Below, in pieces: positions 1-7,065 of a stretch of DNA of 31,642 bases. Made by a program: the position numbers and the translations under genes. This DNA is from Acidilobaceae archaeon (lineage in GTDB: Archaea; Thermoproteota; Thermoprotei_A; Sulfolobales; Acidilobaceae), in contig JALURD010000114.1 of the NCBI GenBank assembly GCA_027057815.1, positions 1 to 31,642 on the forward strand, in the 5' to 3' direction. Numbering within the stretch: the first letter of the stretch is position 1; each line of letters opens with the position of its first letter. The notes beneath the pieces were generated by a model. It did no database searches and had not been told where the DNA came from. It worked only from the letters and a program-made list of their open reading frames with translations.

Positions 1-2
1 CA

Positions 3-104
3 ATATCGGGCGGCAAGGGACTCATGCTTACAATGAGGAACTTCGACATACGGCTACACCAGTTTAATCGTGTCCCTAAGGTGGGATTAAAGGTTGATTC
101 TTAG
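3..104 (+). CDS. Possible 3' end of a gene entering from the left
   Basis: An open frame runs from the window edge to a TAG at 102-104 and would encode 33 residues ending in VGLKVDS. It begins outside the window, so neither start nor family can be judged. The stretch is basic and contains no motif I recognise. Codon choice (AGG, ATA, CTA) fits the neighbours, but the fragment is short enough to be chance. It lies on the same strand as the CBS gene that starts at 230, with a promoter in between, so they are probably separate transcripts. Confidence 0.3.
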   Translation: MSGGKGLMLTMRNFDIRLHQFNRVPKVGLKVDS

Positions 105-112
105 CCCAAGTC

Positions 113-159
113 AATGTTAACCTAATATCTTGGATTACAGGAGGGTTAACATTTATAAA
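113..159 (+). promoter_or_regulatory. Promoter with inverted-repeat operator of the CBS-RAM gene
   Basis: A TATA box TTTATAAA sits at 152-159, about 70 bases before the chosen start codon. A perfect 10-base inverted repeat, AATGTTAACC at 113-122 and GGTTAACATT at 144-153, lies directly upstream and overlaps the edge of the TATA box. The half-site centres are 31 bases apart, about three helical turns. Each half also contains the palindrome GTTAAC. A protein bound here would compete with TBP/TFB, so repression is the natural reading (inference). Confidence 0.6.
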
Positions 160-229
160 CCGGTGCACTATAACATTGTAAAAACTACACTTAATCGGTA
201 CCATTGTGGAGCGCCGGAGGTGTGTGATG

Positions 230-1243
230 ATGGCGCTCCCAAGGGCTGGCGAGGTGGCCTCTCGTAATCTACCAATGATCTCCGCTGATCAAACGCTAGC
301 AAAGGCGGCCGAGGTCATGATATCCAACAGGTCGCTGGGCGTTGTAACGACGGATGTCAAGAGGAGACCCATGCTTGTGCTGAGCTACCGGGCTCTCGTG
401 AAAGCCATAGCTAAAGGGGCATCACCTCAAAGCAGAGTGAGCGAGCATGCTACAGACGATATAGTAGCCGTCCAAGAGTCTGCTAGAGTACTGGATGTCG
501 TAGAAGTCATGAAGAGGGAGGGGGTCAGGTTTCTACCCGTAGTTGATCCGCGCTGGAGACTTGTGGGAGTAATAGAGCCACTCAACGTCGCGGAGGCCAT
601 ATGGGACATGATAGACTACGGCGAAGCGGCTGTGGAGGCTAGGACACGGGGCTTCATAGCCCTACCAGGTGAGGCGACGATTAGGGAGGCAGCCAGAGCT
701 ATGGATGAGAATGGTGTGCCTGAAGTGCTTGTCCGTGTCAACGGTGATCTCAGGATACTAAGGGAGGAGGACTTCCTCAGGGCAATCGCTGAGGGCAGGC
801 TAGACGCCAAGCTGTCACAATATGCGTCAGGAAAAGTGATCAGGATCCCGCCAGCCTTTGATGCTAAAAGTGCCGTAGACTTAATGCTGGAGAATGGAGT
901 CAGAAGACTCTTAGTGAACCTGGGTGAGCGGCAAGCTTTCACGACTCTGACAGACTTAGTGTTCCTGGGAGCCGAGATATTAACAAGCAGGAAGCCAAAA
1001 GAGGTAGCATTCGTCCTAGTTAAGACAGAGGTTGGCAAAGAACTTGATGTAGCCAACGAAGCTATAATGATTGAAGGGGTCACGGAAGCCCATCTCCTCT
1101 CTGGAAAATACGATCTACTACTGAAGGTCGAAGCAGGAAGCCTGAGAGAGATTCATGCAATAATCAGAGATAGGGTCAGAAGAATACGTGGAGTCACGGA
1201 AACAATTACAATGACGGGAATCAAAGTCGTAGCTAAGCAGTAA
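230..1243 (+). CDS. CBS-domain protein with C-terminal RAM (Lrp-type) domain
   Basis: The protein has four CBS repeats in two Bateman pairs (about residues 9-60, 65-125, 135-185 and 195-245) followed by a RAM/Lrp-AsnC ligand-binding domain (about 255-337, containing VKTEVGKELDVANEA and IEGVTEAHLLSGKYDLLLKV). CBS pairs bind adenine nucleotides or S-adenosylmethionine, and RAM domains bind amino acids, so this is a cytoplasmic small-molecule sensor. No helix-turn-helix or catalytic domain is visible, so its output is unknown. I chose the ATG at 230 because GGAGGTG at 216-222 gives 7-base spacing. An in-frame GTG at 206 lies upstream of that ribosome site, and an ATG at 227 is an alternative. 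The gene is monocistronic. The CBS+RAM combination is seen in archaeal regulators; the specific ligand cannot be read from the sequence. Confidence 0.85.
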   Translation: MALPRAGEVASRNLPMISADQTLAKAAEVMISNRSLGVVTTDVKRRPMLVLSYRALVKAIAKGASPQSRVSEHATDDIVAVQESARVLDVVEVMKREGVRFLPVVDPRWRLVGVIEPLNVAEAIWDMIDYGEAAVEARTRGFIALPGEATIREAARAMDENGVPEVLVRVNGDLRILREEDFLRAIAEGRLDAKLSQYASGKVIRIPPAFDAKSAVDLMLENGVRRLLVNLGERQAFTTLTDLVFLGAEILTSRKPKEVAFVLVKTEVGKELDVANEAIMIEGVTEAHLLSGKYDLLLKVEAGSLREIHAIIRDRVRRIRGVTETITMTGIKVVAKQ

Positions 1244-1255
1244 CACAATCGACTC

Positions 1256-1328
1256 AAGCATAAGCCCAGAGACCCCTCTGGAGCGCCGCCCTGGTAAGGC
1301 GGGGGTCTAAGTCTTCAGACCTTAGCTT
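1256..1328 (+). other. tRNA-sized cloverleaf-like element with a tRNA-Thr anticodon arm
   Basis: By hand folding, these 73 bases form a closing helix (1256-1264 with 1321-1328, one bulged A) and three hairpins: CCAGAG/CTCTGG at 1266-1281, CCGCC/GGCGG at 1286-1302 around loop CTGGTAA, and GTCT/AGAC at 1305-1320. The middle arm and its flanks (1280-1307) match the tRNA-Thr gene at 1477-1552 at 26 of 28 positions, on the opposite strand. Outside that block there is no clear tRNA similarity. The third arm lacks the TTCRANY T-loop, and the 3' end reads T-CCG rather than T-CCA. It could be a degenerate tRNA, a 3' UTR tRNA mimic of the CBS-RAM transcript, or a recombination scar. Confidence 0.5.
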
Positions 1329-1476
1329 CCGCGAGAGTATGAAACAAAAGAAGTAGAGTACAGCTTCTTTCGTCGTTCTCTGACAGTGTTCTATCTACGC
1401 TTCTTTCATTATCGTTACATATAATGCATTAAACGTCAATGTAAATCAAAGGCTTAGCCCTGATAAGGATTTGAAA

Positions 1477-1552
1477 TGGAGCCGCCGCCGGGATTTGAAC
1501 CCGGGACCTCCGCCTTACCAGGGCGGCGCTCTGCCAGCTGAGCTACGGCGGC
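1477..1552 (-). tRNA. tRNA-Thr (GGT anticodon)
   Basis: A full cloverleaf reads on the minus strand. The acceptor GCCGCCG pairs with CGGCGGC, the anticodon stem is CCGCC/GGCGG with loop CTGGTAA (anticodon GGT, reading ACC), and the T-arm is CCGGG-TTCAAAT-CCCGG. The discriminator is U, as expected for archaeal tRNA-Thr. The 3' CCA is encoded at 1477-1479. No intron is present. Confidence 0.96.
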
Positions 1553-1554
1553 CC

Positions 1555-1610
1555 CCGTGGATCAGCATTCCACGGTAGGGCCGGGGTTAAGAGGGTTACC
1601 GTCCGGCCCT
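1555..1610 (-). other. Two GC-rich hairpins upstream of tRNA-Thr
   Basis: CCGTGG at 1555-1560 pairs with CCACGG at 1570-1575. AGGGCCGG at 1577-1584 pairs with CCGGCCCT at 1603-1610 around an 18-base loop. They lie between the tRNA-Thr 5' end and the end of ccmB. They could form in the tRNA leader or in the read-through 3' end of the ccm transcript. I see no T-run that would mark a classic terminator. Confidence 0.35.
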
Positions 1611-1690
1611 GCAGGAAGTTTGCAGGCGGCATCCAAGAGTCTCTGAACCGGTTTGGAGAATATTAGTGGTGTATTAAATTGAGGGTTTTA

Positions 1691-2350
1691 CTACTCCCCT
1701 ACTATGATGTCGGATAGGAGTGACGCGAACAAGGTGAACGCGGCGAAGTGTAGTCCCAGTATCTTGAGCTGGCTCGTTATGGGTTCACCTAACATGAGGG
1801 TATTGAGGGCTGACGCGGATAGTATGATTACGGGGAAAGAGTAGATTAGCGTGATGAGTGGTATTAGCAGGAATTTCCCCTCGGAGTACATTGTAAGAGC
1901 AGATACTAGTGACGATATTCCTGAAAGGTTTAGGCTCGCCATTACTATGAGTAGTGTTATTTGAAGAATGTCGATTTGTGGTAGCCCTGTGAAGAACCAT
2001 ATGCACGCAAGGGTTGCAAGGCTCGCCGTGGAGACCATTATGAAGGTGTAAAGGAATTTTGCTGCAAATACAAGCGTTGGAGTTATAGGTAAAGATTTGA
2101 GTCCATAAAGCGTGCCCTTCTCCAGTTCCCTTATAAACGTCATTGTTGTTATGAAGAATGTTGAAAGTATAATGATTAATAGCGTGAAGGCCAGCGGCTC
2201 AGGACCATTGCCTTCACCCATTAATATTGAGAATGTTAGTGATCCCGCTAGAGGGAACGCTAGGATAGTAGCTATTTCATGCATTCTCCTCGATTCAACA
2301 CTGATGTCTTTAAGGACGAGCACTGCAAGCAGTCTTAATTCGCGAATCAA
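1691..2350 (-). CDS. ccmB: CcmB, heme-exporter ABC permease
   Basis: This 219-residue polytopic membrane protein has six or so hydrophobic segments and the charged amphipathic stretch FIRELEKGTLYGLKSLP, typical of CcmB between the first helices. CcmB is the permease of the CcmAB complex, which releases holo-CcmE from CcmC in System I cytochrome c maturation. The start is a TTG whose last bases share TTGA with the ccmA stop, so translation is coupled. The length matches the family (about 220). It is the last gene of the operon, and no strong T-rich terminator is evident before the tRNA-Thr region. Confidence 0.9.
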   Translation of the reverse strand: MIRELRLLAVLVLKDISVESRRMHEIATILAFPLAGSLTFSILMGEGNGPEPLAFTLLIIILSTFFITTMTFIRELEKGTLYGLKSLPITPTLVFAAKFLYTFIMVSTASLATLACIWFFTGLPQIDILQITLLIVMASLNLSGISSLVSALTMYSEGKFLLIPLITLIYSFPVIILSASALNTLMLGEPITSQLKILGLHFAAFTLFASLLSDIIVGE

Positions 2351-3036
2351 GGCTCCACCCTCACAAGCCTGCCATTATTAATGTTGAAGATGATTGGGTC
2401 TAAGCTATCGATTAGGATGCGGTCGAGTGTAGGTGCAGCGGCCACGACTGTCCTTGAGTCAGACAAGAGCATTCGTAGTATCTCAACGACGGCCTCACGC
2501 CCTAAGGGGTCTAGGCCCGTTAAAGGCTCATCGATGAGCAGGATGGCAGGCTTGTGAATGACTGCCCTAGCTATGTTTGCCCTACGTTTCCATCCAAAGG
2601 AGAGTTCACCGACTCTTCGGTTCCATACCTTCTTTAATTCGAGAACCTCAATCACGGACTCAGCGAAAACGGGATCAACGCGGTAGAATTTAGAATAGAA
2701 TTTAATGTTCTCCCCCACAGTTAGCTCGTCATACAGGACGTTTTCATGTAAAACCACGCCTATTTTCTCTTTAACCGAAGGATGTGTCGGGTCCTCTGAT
2801 AGAACCCTAATCTTACCCTTGGTAGGCCTCCAAAGCCCGGCGGCTATCTTTAGAAACGTTGACTTACCTGAACCGTTAGGGCCTACAATTAATGCAGTTC
2901 TACCCTCTGGGATCGTGGCGGTTACATTCCTCAATACCCATCTTCTGCCAAGCATTTTCCAGAGATTGCTGGCTACAATGCTCCAGGCCAAAGCGATTAA
3001 ACCCCCAGCGTCACTCTTTAACTTCAACTGGCTCAT
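2347..3036 (-). CDS. ccmA: CcmA, heme-exporter ATP-binding protein
   Basis: This 229-residue ABC ATPase drives the CcmAB step of cytochrome c maturation at the cytoplasmic face. It carries Walker A GPNGSGKST (52-60), Walker B ILLIDEP (165-171) and the D-loop GLDP after it. The signature region reads LSFGWKRRANIARA (145-158) in place of the usual LSGGQ-like motif, a deviation to note although CcmA signatures vary. About 25 residues precede the ABC core. Its first 26 bases overlap the end of ccmE and its stop overlaps the ccmB start, so all three are probably translated in sequence from one mRNA. Confidence 0.94.
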   Translation of the reverse strand: MSQLKLKSDAGGLIALAWSIVASNLWKMLGRRWVLRNVTATIPEGRTALIVGPNGSGKSTFLKIAAGLWRPTKGKIRVLSEDPTHPSVKEKIGVVLHENVLYDELTVGENIKFYSKFYRVDPVFAESVIEVLELKKVWNRRVGELSFGWKRRANIARAVIHKPAILLIDEPLTGLDPLGREAVVEILRMLLSDSRTVVAAAPTLDRILIDSLDPIIFNINNGRLVRVEP

Positions 3037-3406
3037 ATGTTGAGGGGCATTTCGTGAGAACCTCAGTAGCTATAATGGCCGTGCCGTTAAATTTGCCTTT
3101 AGCTACGACGATGGCTCCATCATATACATGTATGTTCTCGCTGCCGGTATATACGACCTTGACTGACTCAAGGTTAGTTGAGTTCTCGTCGTAAATAATG
3201 AATTCTATGTAACCCCCTCGGTAGATTATAGTGCCATTAACGACCTTGCCTGTAACGACGACCTCACGGCCTATAAGGTCTTTTTTATAAAGCTCAGATA
3301 CGGTCAAGTACTGCGTTGACCCCAATATGGAAACTATTAGAAGACCTAGAATCGCTGCACCAACCACTCCAGCAATTAAGGCTTTATAGGCGGCTTTCAA
3401 GATCAA
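3011..3406 (-). CDS. ccmE: CcmE, heme chaperone of the CxxxY type
   Basis: This 131-residue protein has one N-terminal membrane anchor (about 8-28) and an OB-fold domain facing outward. It holds heme covalently between CcmC and the synthetase CcmF. Bacterial CcmE uses His in HxxxY. Here the motif is C120-P-S-T-Y124, the CxxxY variant described for archaea and some deltaproteobacteria whose System I lacks CcmH. No ccmH is present in this operon, which agrees. The start is TTG at 3406, overlapping the ccmD stop as TTGA. The protein ends only seven residues after the tyrosine, so it lacks the long disordered C-tail of many bacterial homologues. Confidence 0.9.
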   Translation of the reverse strand: MILKAAYKALIAGVVGAAILGLLIVSILGSTQYLTVSELYKKDLIGREVVVTGKVVNGTIIYRGGYIEFIIYDENSTNLESVKVVYTGSENIHVYDGAIVVAKGKFNGTAIIATEVLTKCPSTYEPVEVKE

Positions 3407-3513
3407 TCACCCTCCCTCAATCCCCGCCTATATTTATAAATAATTATGTAAAAAATCAATAGGAAAACTGTGGTCCAATAAATCAAGTAAGAGATAATAA
3501 CCTTAAATGGCAT
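3403..3513 (-). CDS. ccmD: CcmD-like single-span membrane protein (36 aa)
   Basis: A 36-codon frame starts with ATG at 3511-3513, behind a perfect GGAGGTGAT ribosome site. It encodes a short N-terminus, one hydrophobic helix (about residues 5-27) and a basic tail ending RRGLREGD. Size, topology (one span, positive cytoplasmic tail) and position between ccmC and ccmE match CcmD, the small subunit that stabilises CcmC-CcmE and links CcmAB. It overlaps the ccmC end by 11 bases and shares TTGA with ccmE. Sequence conservation in CcmD is very low, so the call rests on context and topology. Confidence 0.82.
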   Translation of the reverse strand: MPFKVIISYLIYWTTVFLLIFYIIIYKYRRGLREGD

Positions 3514-4156
3514 CGAAATCACCTCCTTCTATCTTCCTCTCCTCCCACAAAACTATATTATATAATATTTTAAGTAATGAAGAGAATATTAGTAGATTAA
3601 CCAGGAACGTAGCGAGAAGGGCGTACTTCATTATCGGGGCGAGCTCGGGGAGAGGGTGGAGGGACCTGAACATTTTGACGGAAACATAGCTCATGGGAAC
3701 GGTAATAAACGCCATTATAGAATACACGGCTGAGATTTCCCTCTTTTTCTGTATGTCATCAATTGACGAGCGGAGAACTAGGTAACCTAAATATGCCAGG
3801 AACAGTATTAGTGTTGAGGTCATCCTCGGCTCGCTCCACTCCCAATACGTGCCCCACGCCTCTCTGGCAAATATGGATCCTAGCAGGATTGCTAGGCCGG
3901 AGAGCACAACCCCAAGGAGTACGGATGAATATGCTAAAGCGTCATACTTGGCCAGACGCTTAACTGTGAATAGCACGCTCGACACTAGTGCCGTGACGAA
4001 GAAAACGTACGCGACCCAGATGGGTGGGACGTGGACGTAGAGTATCTTGTAGATTTCTCCAAGCGTCTTCTCAGGTGGTAGCTCAAGTAGAATGTATAGG
4101 TGCAAGACTGCGGTTGCTAAGAGTGCTAGAGCCAGAATAGCGAGGACCCTCTTCAT
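3503..4156 (-). CDS. ccmC: CcmC, heme-handling protein
   Basis: This 217-residue protein with six predicted membrane spans loads heme onto CcmE. The WWD domain is clear: WGTYWEWSEPRMTS at 101-114, the outward tryptophan-rich heme platform. The two flanking histidines that act as axial heme ligands in the family are H42 (in YVHVPPIW) and H167 (in RSLHPLP). The start ATG shares ATGA with the stop of the upstream thioredoxin gene. The length is slightly under the bacterial norm (about 240) and the family call is secure. Confidence 0.95.
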   Translation of the reverse strand: MKRVLAILALALLATAVLHLYILLELPPEKTLGEIYKILYVHVPPIWVAYVFFVTALVSSVLFTVKRLAKYDALAYSSVLLGVVLSGLAILLGSIFAREAWGTYWEWSEPRMTSTLILFLAYLGYLVLRSSIDDIQKKREISAVYSIMAFITVPMSYVSVKMFRSLHPLPELAPIMKYALLATFLVNLLIFSSLLKILYNIVLWEERKIEGGDFDAI

Positions 4157-4737
4157 GGATGCGCACCTCCCTCCGGAAGACTCGAGAGTACACGGAGAAT
4201 GCTTGCTAAGTCGGGTGCAGGAATGTGCTCACCGTAGATGACGGCGGCTATTGTGCCATTATAGCTCATAACAATTGTTATCCCGGTAAGGCCGAATATC
4301 GACGCGATCCGTTCGCCCTCAGGGCTATTTAGAACGTAGTCTGCAAAAGTGATGTTTTTGAACTGGGTTTTCACTACATCCCAAACTTCATACTTGTATG
4401 TTGAGCATGCCTCACAGTCGGAGGGCCAAAAGAGAATCGCTACGGGCTTGTTTGAATTGAGGAGTCTATGTAGTTCAACTAGCTCCTCGGGGTAATCACT
4501 CCCTATGGGTAGCCTAGCGAATACTTGAAAAGATGCCGCTATCTTCTGGACCTCGACTCTGATATCGGCGTCACTCGGCGCGTTGCTCTTACTTTCTCCG
4601 GCAGAGGAGCCGTCACGGCTAGTCTTCTCGCCGTAAAGGTATACTCCTAACCCGCTGGCAATCATTATGAATGCAATTAGGGCTACGCCGACAAACCTAG
4701 ATGCTCTATTCTTCGCATTAACCTTCTGCTCCTCCAA
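4153..4737 (-). CDS. Membrane-anchored thioredoxin-like protein (CcmG-type)
   Basis: This 194-residue protein has one N-terminal membrane helix (about 14-35), a Ser/Asp-rich linker and a thioredoxin-like domain with the redox motif C108-E-A-C111 in FWPSDCEACSTYK. Its expected role is to keep apocytochrome CxxCH cysteines reduced before heme attachment, on the outer face. The position between ccmF and ccmC supports that. The active site lacks the WCxxC form of classical CcmG, so I give no symbol. The start is TTG, overlapping the last 20 bases of ccmF. It may also cover the missing CcmH function (inference). Confidence 0.8.
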   Translation of the reverse strand: MEEQKVNAKNRASRFVGVALIAFIMIASGLGVYLYGEKTSRDGSSAGESKSNAPSDADIRVEVQKIAASFQVFARLPIGSDYPEELVELHRLLNSNKPVAILFWPSDCEACSTYKYEVWDVVKTQFKNITFADYVLNSPEGERIASIFGLTGITIVMSYNGTIAAVIYGEHIPAPDLASILRVLSSLPEGGAHP

Positions 4738-6646
4738 ACCTATACACCCCCCTAGAAGAGGCGAGAGAGATCAGAGCCAAGACTTCGCCCAGGACGAGTA
4801 ACGCGGAACCTATCCAGACTAGCCCAACGTAAGGGTTATACTTAACTTCAACCATAACATAATCCACTGTAGTATTTCCGCCATAGAAGGCATTCTCCAA
4901 GATGATGTTTCTGAGTCTGTTATGGAAATCCGCGTGAATTATCGAGACATATATGTCATCGAGCCCATGTGTTATAGTTCTAGGCTCACTGCCGCATCCG
5001 TAGGCGAAGGGTACTCGGACAGGTAGCACGAGTGTGTAACTCTTATCCCCGTCACGCACGTCAAAGACAAAGTTTCCATAAGCGCCTTCAGGTATAAGGT
5101 GGCCCTTGTAAAATATTTCCCAATCTGCAACCCTTATCTCATAGCCTTTATAAGTTAACGTGACACCGTAAGGAGTCTCAACAGGTTTGCCATGCTCTAA
5201 CCTAACTATAGTGCTCGTATCAAGTGTTGTATTCAGTACAACGCCGAGCAGTATAAGGGGAATAGCGAAGTGTAGCACCGATACGCCAAGGCTGCCCAGG
5301 CGAGGCCTCGGTATAATCTTGGCAAAATAGTATACTGCTGCTATTAGAGAGGAGGCAATAGCTGGTAGGAGAAAGTCTCCTATAACATTGCTTGTCGGTT
5401 TTAATATAAAGGCTGATACTAAGCTCGTAGTGAATACTCCAACTACCACTAGATTGTATTCATTTAACTTAATCTTATGACCTATACTGCAGCCTATCAA
5501 TGCCAGTAGGAATGCGTAAACGAGTGGGGCGGTGTATGTATTGTAATAATTGATGTCGACGCTAATCAGGTTGCCTGTTGCTACGGCGTAAACTACGGGT
5601 GTGAATATGCCCATAAACGTTACCAGCGATAGTCCTACCAGTGACCACCACGCAATAGTAAAAGCTATGGAGGACACGTTCTTATTAATAGACCATTTGA
5701 GGGATCCAGGCTTCCAGGCGTAAAGTGCAAGTATAGCTCCTCCAAAGAGGAAGTGAAGCGCTACGAGAAGTGTTGTTTTGGGGGTCCACTCGAACGTGTG
5801 CACTGACGCCGTGAATGAGGCTCCAGCTTTTGTCATAAATGAGGAGTAAAACGTAAAGAAGCCTGCTAAGCTGGCCGAAAGGCGCCGTGCACCGTCACCC
5901 ATGGCAGGTGTCGAGTGGAAGTATGCAGTTAATGCAAGCCATGGGACGAGCTCTGCAGTCTCCACAGGGTCCCAGGCCCAATACCCTCCCCACCCGAGTA
6001 CATTGTATGCCCAAACAGCTCCAGCGATGATCCCTATCGACAGGTTAATCCATGCAAGCCCTGCAAGCGCTCGCTCCCATATTGGGTCTCGTTTGGTGGA
6101 GAGTAGCACGTGCAGTGCTAGGGCCAAGGTGAAAGCGTAGCCTGCAAATGTGAACAAGGGATGGACGAGGATCCAGAACGACCGGAGGAGGGGGTTTAGC
6201 CCAGCGCCTGCTGGTATTTTGAAGTCGACGTCAGCTGTTTCAAAGGCCCCGACTTCTATGCTTAGAAGTGTAACGGAGGCTGTTACCAGAAGTAGTCCTC
6301 GGTAGACCTTTTCGTCAAAAGCGCCTCTATGCATGCCATGAAATCTGTAGTATAATGAAATTACAGCCATCATAAGCCCCCAGAGGATGAAGGAGCCAGC
6401 CATGCCAGCCCAGCTGGCTGAAATCTTGAGCCAGATAGGCATATCCTTCGTAGAATACCCATAAACAGCCAGAAGGTTAAAATTATCCGTTATAAAGGCT
6501 GAAACAAAGAGTAGCCACGTCAATATCACAAGGTACAATCCTGCAAGATCGACTCGATAACGTGACAACCTCTTATACTCTATGCCGCTAAGACCCGTTA
6601 GCAATACGCCCGCTAGAGCCACGTAACCATAGGGGTGGAACCCCAC
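4718..6646 (-). CDS. ccmF: CcmF, cytochrome c heme lyase subunit
   Basis: This 642-residue polytopic protein is the synthetase that attaches heme from CcmE to apocytochrome c. The WWD domain reads WGGYWAWDPVETAELVPW (219-236). The family signature GAGLNPLLR (147-155) and conserved histidines (H162 in VHPLF, H244 in AYFHS) are present. An extracytoplasmic beta-rich domain follows near 480-600, then a final helix. The start is GTG at 6646, with GGGGTG at about 6656-6661 as ribosome site. It heads the seven-gene ccm operon, and every junction downstream overlaps, so the genes are surely co-transcribed. Confidence 0.95.
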   Translation of the reverse strand: MGFHPYGYVALAGVLLTGLSGIEYKRLSRYRVDLAGLYLVILTWLLFVSAFITDNFNLLAVYGYSTKDMPIWLKISASWAGMAGSFILWGLMMAVISLYYRFHGMHRGAFDEKVYRGLLLVTASVTLLSIEVGAFETADVDFKIPAGAGLNPLLRSFWILVHPLFTFAGYAFTLALALHVLLSTKRDPIWERALAGLAWINLSIGIIAGAVWAYNVLGWGGYWAWDPVETAELVPWLALTAYFHSTPAMGDGARRLSASLAGFFTFYSSFMTKAGASFTASVHTFEWTPKTTLLVALHFLFGGAILALYAWKPGSLKWSINKNVSSIAFTIAWWSLVGLSLVTFMGIFTPVVYAVATGNLISVDINYYNTYTAPLVYAFLLALIGCSIGHKIKLNEYNLVVVGVFTTSLVSAFILKPTSNVIGDFLLPAIASSLIAAVYYFAKIIPRPRLGSLGVSVLHFAIPLILLGVVLNTTLDTSTIVRLEHGKPVETPYGVTLTYKGYEIRVADWEIFYKGHLIPEGAYGNFVFDVRDGDKSYTLVLPVRVPFAYGCGSEPRTITHGLDDIYVSIIHADFHNRLRNIILENAFYGGNTTVDYVMVEVKYNPYVGLVWIGSALLVLGEVLALISLASSRGVYRFGGAEG

Positions 6647-7065
6647 AATCCCGCACCCCTAATTGCAATCACCTATATTCATTACATGACAATCCAAACA
6701 CTACTCCATGTCTCCTTAAAAGTGGGAAGAACAGTTTTATAGATATCTTAATATTTTCCAGGGAAGATTCATTATAATGTGTCATATTCATTCTATAAAC
6801 TGAAACAGAAAAATTTGTAGCTATATTGCTAATAAGACTAGTTATATGGTCAACTTTTAGGGGTGTGTATAAAGAAAACGAAAATAATTTCCGGTAGTAA
6901 AACATTTTCATGGAATAACCGCAAAAGTTCATAGAGGAGACATAAATAAATACTGGTAAAACGGGCAGGAAATTTTTATGTTTATTTATAATTTATATTA
7001 TCTATTTAGCTGGTAATGGATTTTGGCGTAGGGTGCTGTGCTCTCTGAAGCTGGGGTAGGATGTA
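6647..7065. other. AT-rich intergenic region with divergent promoters
   Basis: About 420 bases of strongly AT-rich sequence separate ccmF (minus) from the small gene at 7066 (plus). Candidate TATA elements are CTATAAAAC on the minus strand near 6735-6743 and TTTATAATTTATATTA on the plus strand at about 6982-6997. An 87-codon open frame (6669-6932, minus) lies inside, but it lacks a ribosome site, and its composition (few charged residues, AT-ending codons) is unlike the surrounding genes. I regard the region as non-coding. Confidence 0.5.
6982..6997 (+). promoter_or_regulatory. TATA element for the 7066 gene
   Basis: TTTATAATTTATATTA gives one or two overlapping TATA boxes 70-85 bases before the GTG at 7066. 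A start of transcription near 7010-7020 would leave a leader of about 50 bases that includes GGGGT at 7053-7057. The AT-rich setting weakens the exact placement. Confidence 0.4.

Noticed and set aside
616..1083. 155-codon open frame antisense to the CBS-RAM gene, and similar long antisense frames across 18254-30280
   Set aside because: They mirror the codon pattern of the real genes opposite, have no ribosome sites and no recognisable domains.
1280..1535. Reading the duplicated tRNA-Thr segment as att sites of an integrated element
   Set aside because: The two copies are inverted relative to each other and only about 200 bases apart with no integrase, so they cannot flank an excisable element.
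6669..6932. 87-codon open frame on the minus strand just before ccmF
   Set aside because: No ribosome site, AT-driven composition with few charged residues, no recognisable motif; best explained by the AT-rich spacer.
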